A stretch of DNA of 64,000 bases, from positions 1 to 64,000 of the forward strand of contig DASWKF010000017.1 of assembly GCA_036396795.1 (NCBI GenBank), in the 5' to 3' direction. Below, one piece after another: positions 60,559 to 64,000 of the stretch (its first letter is position 1; each line of letters starts with the position of its first letter). The position numbers were made by a program, and so were the translations under genes. The notes under the pieces were generated by a model that had not been told where the DNA came from, did no database searches, and was given only the letters and a program-made list of their open reading frames with translations. The stretch is from JAHEEM01 sp036396795 (GTDB taxonomy: Bacteria > Pseudomonadota > Gammaproteobacteria > Steroidobacterales > Rariloculaceae).

Positions 60559-61413
60559 TTACTGCGCTTGCTCCAACTGGCTTCGCGCTATCGCGATCCG
60601 CTCGTCGAGAAACGCCTGAAACTCGTCCGGTCTCACCCACGGATGCGGCTCGCCGGGGCGTCGGCTCGCGAGCTGCGCGGCACGCTCGAACAGGTCGCCG
60701 CTTCCGGATAGATACGAATCGTAGTGTCCTCCGATTTGCACCTCGATGCCCGGAATCTGCTTGATGCGCTCGAGGTCCGCGATGAAGGTTCGGATCGCCT
60801 CCGGGTCGTCGCTGCGAACGCTCGGGCCGCCGTGGAAATAGGCGAGGTGCTCGACGCCGTCATCGAACACCGAAAAACGGATCGACGTCGTTCCGGGCGT
60901 ATGCCCGGGTGTGACCTCGAGGTTCAGCGTCGTATCACCCAACGTCAATGTGTCACCGTCCTCGACGATGAAATCGATGCGCGGCGCATAGTCTCCGAAG
61001 TCGGCCTGCATGAGCTTGCGGTCCTCTTCCGCTGTGCCGAATTGCGCATCGCTGATCTCCTGCAAGGCCCGCGCACCTCCGTAGTGGTCTCGATGGCCCT
61101 GTAGGATCAGCACGTACTTGATGTCCATGGGGTCGAGCCCGACCTTGCGGATCTGCCCGAGCAGGTACTCGGTATAGCCGTCGATATCCCAAAGCGTATC
61201 GATGAGAATCAGGCCCTCGCTGGTGCTGATGACGTAGCTTCCCACTTCGCCGATGCCCACGAAGTAGAGGTTGTCGAATATCTGAAAGGGCGCTCGGGCC
61301 ATGACGCTCAGATCGTTTCTGGGCGTGATTCGGGCGGGGGGCGGCTGCGCGGATGCGGTGTCGAGCAGGCAGGGGAGGGCTGACACGAGCAGGACGATCA
61401 GGCGGTGATTCAT
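60559..61413 (-). CDS. Exported metallo-beta-lactamase fold hydrolase, B3-like with Gln in the first zinc position
   Basis: 284 residues with a signal peptide (LIVLLVSALPCLLDTASA-QPP). The MBL fold is clear: VGSYVISTSEGLILIDTLWD, the zinc motif LQGHRDHYGGARAL, the second site EVTPGHTPGTTSIRFSVFDD and IGGHYDSY near the end. This layout (His-x-Asp-His, HTPGTT, late GGHYD) is that of subclass B3 beta-lactamases, but the first His of HxHxDH is Gln, as in GOB enzymes. It may be a carbapenemase-like enzyme or another lactonase/hydrolase; no substrate is proven. Confidence 0.87.
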   Translation of the reverse strand: MNHRLIVLLVSALPCLLDTASAQPPPARITPRNDLSVMARAPFQIFDNLYFVGIGEVGSYVISTSEGLILIDTLWDIDGYTEYLLGQIRKVGLDPMDIKYVLILQGHRDHYGGARALQEISDAQFGTAEEDRKLMQADFGDYAPRIDFIVEDGDTLTLGDTTLNLEVTPGHTPGTTSIRFSVFDDGVEHLAYFHGGPSVRSDDPEAIRTFIADLERIKQIPGIEVQIGGHYDSYLSGSGDLFERAAQLASRRPGEPHPWVRPDEFQAFLDERIAIARSQLEQAQ

Positions 61414-61440
61414 ATTATCGATCTCTAATTTCGGAAGTAC

Positions 61441-61770
61441 CTAGTTGGCGCGAATATCGCTGACATACCGCCCTCCTTCGAAGCGGGCGAAAAACGCCTC
61501 GAGCATCGGATGCTCGATGGGAGCCGTGCTGTGATCGGGCTCGAGGTTCCTTTCGGCGACGTAGGTGATGTGCGCCGCCTCGTGCACCAGCACGTGGTAC
61601 CAGGGCTTGTCCTTCGGCGGGCGGGATTTCGCGACGGTTTCATACCATTCTTCGGTTGACTGAAAGCTCGGATCGACGTCTATGACCACGCCGCGATAGT
61701 CGAACAAGCGGTGATGAATGAGGTCGCCGACGGCAAACCGCGCCCGGCTGATACTCGTCACTGTTCCCAT
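61441..61770 (-). CDS. hspQ: Heat shock protein HspQ
   Basis: 109 residues. HspQ is a small protein that modulates Lon and, in E. coli, binds hemimethylated DNA. Signature: RFAVGDLIHHRLFDYRGVVI, DVDPSFQSTEEWYETVA, KPWYHVLVHEAAHITYVAER and NLEPDHSTAPIEHPML. The C-terminal ~20 residues (FARFEGGRYVSDIRAN) go somewhat beyond the shortest family members. Single gene between the metallo-hydrolase and an unknown exported protein, 27 bases after the metallo-hydrolase start on the same strand. Confidence 0.9.
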   Translation of the reverse strand: MGTVTSISRARFAVGDLIHHRLFDYRGVVIDVDPSFQSTEEWYETVAKSRPPKDKPWYHVLVHEAAHITYVAERNLEPDHSTAPIEHPMLEAFFARFEGGRYVSDIRAN

Positions 61771-61809
61771 ACGGATTCCTTCCCGGCTGAGCCTCGTCCA
61801 GTTTCGGTG

Positions 61810-62241
61810 TCAGTTCACGCGACGCTTTTCTTCACCCCAGACGCCCGATCTCCCGTTGAAATTCAGCAATCGCTTGCTCGTGACGACCAGGCCCGCGAAG
61901 TCTTCCGCCGAGATCCTCTCGATCCGCTCGTTTGCGATACGCGGCACGGTTCGCCATCCGCTGCGAGCTCCGTAAGCGATGAGGCGCTGATTGGTCACCA
62001 CGACGATCACGGCCTTACCCACGCTCGTGTCGACTATGCTCTCTTGAGCATTGAGCTTGAGCTCGTCGAAGCGGCTGAGCCGCACATTGGAGGCAAGCAG
62101 CCAGCCGCCGTCCACGATGAGATCGACTTGCTTGGGCACGGCTTCCGCGACGACTTGAGCGCCGCCCCAGCCTGGGGTAAGACTGACTGTCCAGACGGAT
62201 GCCATGACGATCGACGCATTCCTTCGGAGTAACCGGAACAT
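61810..62241 (-). CDS. Unrecognised exported protein
   Basis: 143 residues from ATG 62241, with a signal-like N-terminus (RNASIVMASVWTVSLTPGWGGA). The rest holds repeated short beta-like units: QVDLIVDGGWLLASNVRLSR, KAVIVVVTNQRLIAYGARSG, and FAGLVVTSKRLLNFNGRSG. The alternation of V-V-T-x-x-R-L-I/L with G-A-R-S-G / G-R-S-G suggests two or three similar strands-and-turn repeats. I do not recognise a family. The stop of the upstream beta-barrel gene ends 8 bases away, so the two may be co-transcribed. An ATG at 62205 is an alternative start. Confidence 0.72.
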   Translation of the reverse strand: MFRLLRRNASIVMASVWTVSLTPGWGGAQVVAEAVPKQVDLIVDGGWLLASNVRLSRFDELKLNAQESIVDTSVGKAVIVVVTNQRLIAYGARSGWRTVPRIANERIERISAEDFAGLVVTSKRLLNFNGRSGVWGEEKRRVN

Positions 62242-62249
62242 TGCAGCGT

Positions 62250-62906
62250 TCAGAAACGAAAGACCAGGCCCGCTCGGGCCTCCAATTGGGTCAGTGTCGT
62301 GCCGTCCACGCGTATGGCGCACAGATTGATCTGCCCCGTGCTTGCGCACAGAACGTCGCTGTCGCTTTCCACGAAGGTGGTAAAGGCGCGTGCTTCGACA
62401 CGAACACCGAGTCGCCGAGTGGCCATGAATTGCAGCCCTCCGCCGATCGAAGCGGACAAGTAGCTCTCCACGCCGAACTCCTGCGGTTGGGGGTCGAAGC
62501 GAGACAGACCGACGGTCAATGCCAAGAATGGGCGGATGTCGTCGCCGTCGAAGAGATAAGTGCCGCCGAAGTGAAAGTACTCGACATCCAGATCCAGCGA
62601 GGGGCCATTGCCGAAGAGAGACTGCGTATCGATCTGCGTGTTCTGGCGTGAATAGAGCAGCTCCCACTGCGTATTGGAGCGCGCCCTGATGTTCAGAATG
62701 ATGCCTTGGGCATTTGATTCTTCGAGTTCGAACTCGGCGCCGCCATCTTCTTCCTCGAACTGTCCGCCGACACGATAGGCGGCGTAAGGCGCGAGCTCGA
62801 ACCGGAACGAATTTTCCTGCGCAACAGCCAAACCGGCGGGGCCGGCGCATGCGAGAGCGGCAGTCGCACAAGAGGTGCTCAGGGCGTGACGGAAGGCCAT
62901 TGGCAT
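62250..62906 (-). CDS. Outer-membrane beta-barrel protein
   Basis: 218 residues with a signal peptide (CATAALACAGPAGLAVA-QEN) and alternating beta strands ending in a C-terminal aromatic (LEARAGLVFRF), the usual sign of an outer-membrane barrel. Strand-like segments: FRFELAPYAAYRVGGQF, WELLYSRQNTQI, DVEYFHFGGTYLFDGDD, and RRLGVRVEARAFTTFV. A single Cys pair (DVLCASTGQINLCAI) lies in a late loop. Resembles the OmpW/porin-like small barrels; ligand unknown. Start 62906; the ATG two codons later is equally possible. Confidence 0.8.
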   Translation of the reverse strand: MPMAFRHALSTSCATAALACAGPAGLAVAQENSFRFELAPYAAYRVGGQFEEEDGGAEFELEESNAQGIILNIRARSNTQWELLYSRQNTQIDTQSLFGNGPSLDLDVEYFHFGGTYLFDGDDIRPFLALTVGLSRFDPQPQEFGVESYLSASIGGGLQFMATRRLGVRVEARAFTTFVESDSDVLCASTGQINLCAIRVDGTTLTQLEARAGLVFRF

Positions 62907-63021
62907 CCAGCTTATCCGATTTTCCCGACTTGTGAAGCCGGCTCTAGTCATTGGCATTGCAGAGGATGATACGCTACCGCCCTCGACGCGAATCGCCAAG
63001 GGGAGCGGGGAGCGCGCCTGC

Positions 63022-64000
63022 ATGGGAATGGACGCCTGGATTACCGTCGCCGTGGTCCTCGGCACTTTGGGCGTGCTGATCGGCACGAGCCTTTCCTCGG
63101 ATGTCGTGCTCGTCGCCGGCCTGACGGTGTTGATGCTCAGCGGCGTGCTTTCGCCGGACGAGGCACTGCGCGGGCTCGCCAATCCGGCGCTCGCCACCGT
63201 CGGCGTGCTCTATGTGGTGGCGGCAGGCGTCGTGAACACCGGGGCTGTTCACGCCATCGGCGCGATCCTGTTCGGCCGCCCGCGCTCGGTTTCGTCCGCC
63301 CAGCTACGGATCATGCTTCCGGTAGCGAGCGTCAGCGGTCTCATGAACAGCACGCCGCTCGTCGCGATGCTCGTTCCCGTCGTCGAGGAATGGGCCCGTC
63401 GTTGCCGCTTTTCCGTCTCCAAGCTCATGTTGCCGCTCAGCTACGCGGCCATTTTCGGCGGCACGCTGACACTGATCGGCACGAGCACCAACATCGTCGT
63501 GTACGGCCTCGTGCTCGAGCGGACGTCGCTCGGCTCCATGGGCTTCTTCGAGATCGGCGCCATCGGCCTGCCTTGCGCCGTTGCGGGTATCGCATACATC
63601 GTTGCGACGCAGAAGTGGCTACTACCCGAGCGCAAGTCGCCGCTCGCGGACTTCGGCGACGCGCGCGAGTACGCCATCGAGATGCTGCTCGATCCCACGA
63701 GCCCGATGATCGGCAAGAGCATCGAGGAAGCCGGGTTGCGCCACCTGCCCGGGGCGTTCCTCGCCGAGATCGAGCGCGGCGACAGCGTGCTGCCCGCCGT
63801 TGCCCCCACTGAGAAGCTCCAAGCGAACGATCGCCTGCTTTTCATCGGTGTCGTCGACTCGCTCACGGTACTGCTGCGGATGCGCGGGTTGGTGCCGGCG
63901 CCCGAGCAACTGTTCAAGCTGGGCGCGCCCCGTCCGGAGCGGCGCCTGTTCGAGGTCGTGGTTTCCCAGAGCTGCCCGTTGATACGACGAACGATACGCG
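63022..64000 (+). CDS. SLC13/DASS family permease with RCK_C domain, truncated by window end
   Basis: Partial: 326 codons are visible before the window ends. Starts with ATG 63022 (next ATG 63028) after a GGGGAGCGGGGAG ribosome-site region. Hydrophobic helices: TVAVVLGTLGVLIGTSLS, VVLVAGLTVLMLSGVL, and ALATVGVLYVVAAGVVNTGA. The motif MNSTPLVAMLVPVV followed by LPLSYAAIFGGTLTLIGTST and N-I-V-V is typical of the DASS/SLC13 family. A TrkA-C (RCK_C)-like soluble domain follows (~residues 220-300), with PMIGKSIEEAGLRHLPGAF and NDRLLFIGVVDSLTVLLR. Substrate could be a dicarboxylate or sulfate/phosphate; unknown. Confidence 0.88.
   Translation, partial: MGMDAWITVAVVLGTLGVLIGTSLSSDVVLVAGLTVLMLSGVLSPDEALRGLANPALATVGVLYVVAAGVVNTGAVHAIGAILFGRPRSVSSAQLRIMLPVASVSGLMNSTPLVAMLVPVVEEWARRCRFSVSKLMLPLSYAAIFGGTLTLIGTSTNIVVYGLVLERTSLGSMGFFEIGAIGLPCAVAGIAYIVATQKWLLPERKSPLADFGDAREYAIEMLLDPTSPMIGKSIEEAGLRHLPGAFLAEIERGDSVLPAVAPTEKLQANDRLLFIGVVDSLTVLLRMRGLVPAPEQLFKLGAPRPERRLFEVVVSQSCPLIRRTIR

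Noticed and set aside
1..64000. tRNA, rRNA, CRISPR arrays, prophage or intact insertion sequences
   Set aside because: Gaps between genes are short and none shows a tRNA cloverleaf, spaced direct repeats or transposase sequence; the only mobile-like item is the palindrome in the rsx operon.

Overview
The window is GC-rich chromosomal DNA (about 60-65% G+C by eye) from a gammaproteobacterium, very probably an environmental, non-enteric lineage. The evidence is the gene content and order: homodimeric PDH E1 (aceE-aceF-lpdA), an Rnf/Rsx complex between metG and nth, apbC-dcd, purN-purM-DUF2066-hda-DUF2069-wrbA-arsC, and pepA-holC-valS next to divergent lptF-lptG. Several of these orders are familiar from pseudomonads. 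A DUF6152 protein and several unfamiliar small proteins point away from the well-studied genera. I saw no rRNA, tRNA, CRISPR array, phage or intact insertion sequence, so this is mostly core genome.

Layout. 0.1-10.5 kb: exported amidohydrolase, exported DUF4139 protein, a GAF-PAS-PAS-GGDEF-EAL cyclic-di-GMP protein, nadC, a PuuD-like membrane protein, monothiol glutaredoxin, RNase T and an M17 aminopeptidase. 10.5-16.5 kb: the pyruvate dehydrogenase operon, behind a leader with two interlocked inverted repeats. 16.5-24.3 kb (minus strand): metG-rsxABCDGE-nth, nearly all overlapping except for a gap between rsxG and rsxE that holds an imperfect palindrome. 24.4-29 kb (minus): a HEAT-repeat protein kinase followed by two PilT-family ATPases. 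29.2-30.9 kb: apbC-dcd. 30.9-38.5 kb: purine synthesis (purM-purN), DUF2066, a CDP-alcohol phosphatidyltransferase, hda, wrbA, arsC, acylphosphatase and a lytic transglycosylase. 38.5-43.8 kb: proS, then pssA-udg-rimI-prfC. 43.8-47.7 kb (minus): MoxR-DUF58-transglutaminase. 47.9-52.9 kb (minus): pepA-holC-small protein-valS, with lptF-lptG divergent from pepA. 55.2-64 kb: a looser region of small, envelope and unknown proteins (RDD, glycine-zipper protein, GIY-YIG, DUF1134, MarC, DUF6152, CBS, metallo-beta-lactamase fold, HspQ, beta-barrel) ending in a truncated SLC13-type permease.

How it fits together. Most genes are housekeeping: central carbon entry (PDH), NAD and purine synthesis, Fe-S assembly (GrxD, ApbC), electron transport (Rsx), three tRNA synthetases (Met, Pro, Val), LPS export (LptFG), phospholipid synthesis and replication control (Hda, HolC). 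Stop-start overlaps of the ATGA type are very common and define the operons. The best candidates for something not well described are the HEAT-kinase/PilT-family operon, the structured aceE leader, the palindrome inside the rsx operon and the Gln-variant B3-like metallo-hydrolase.
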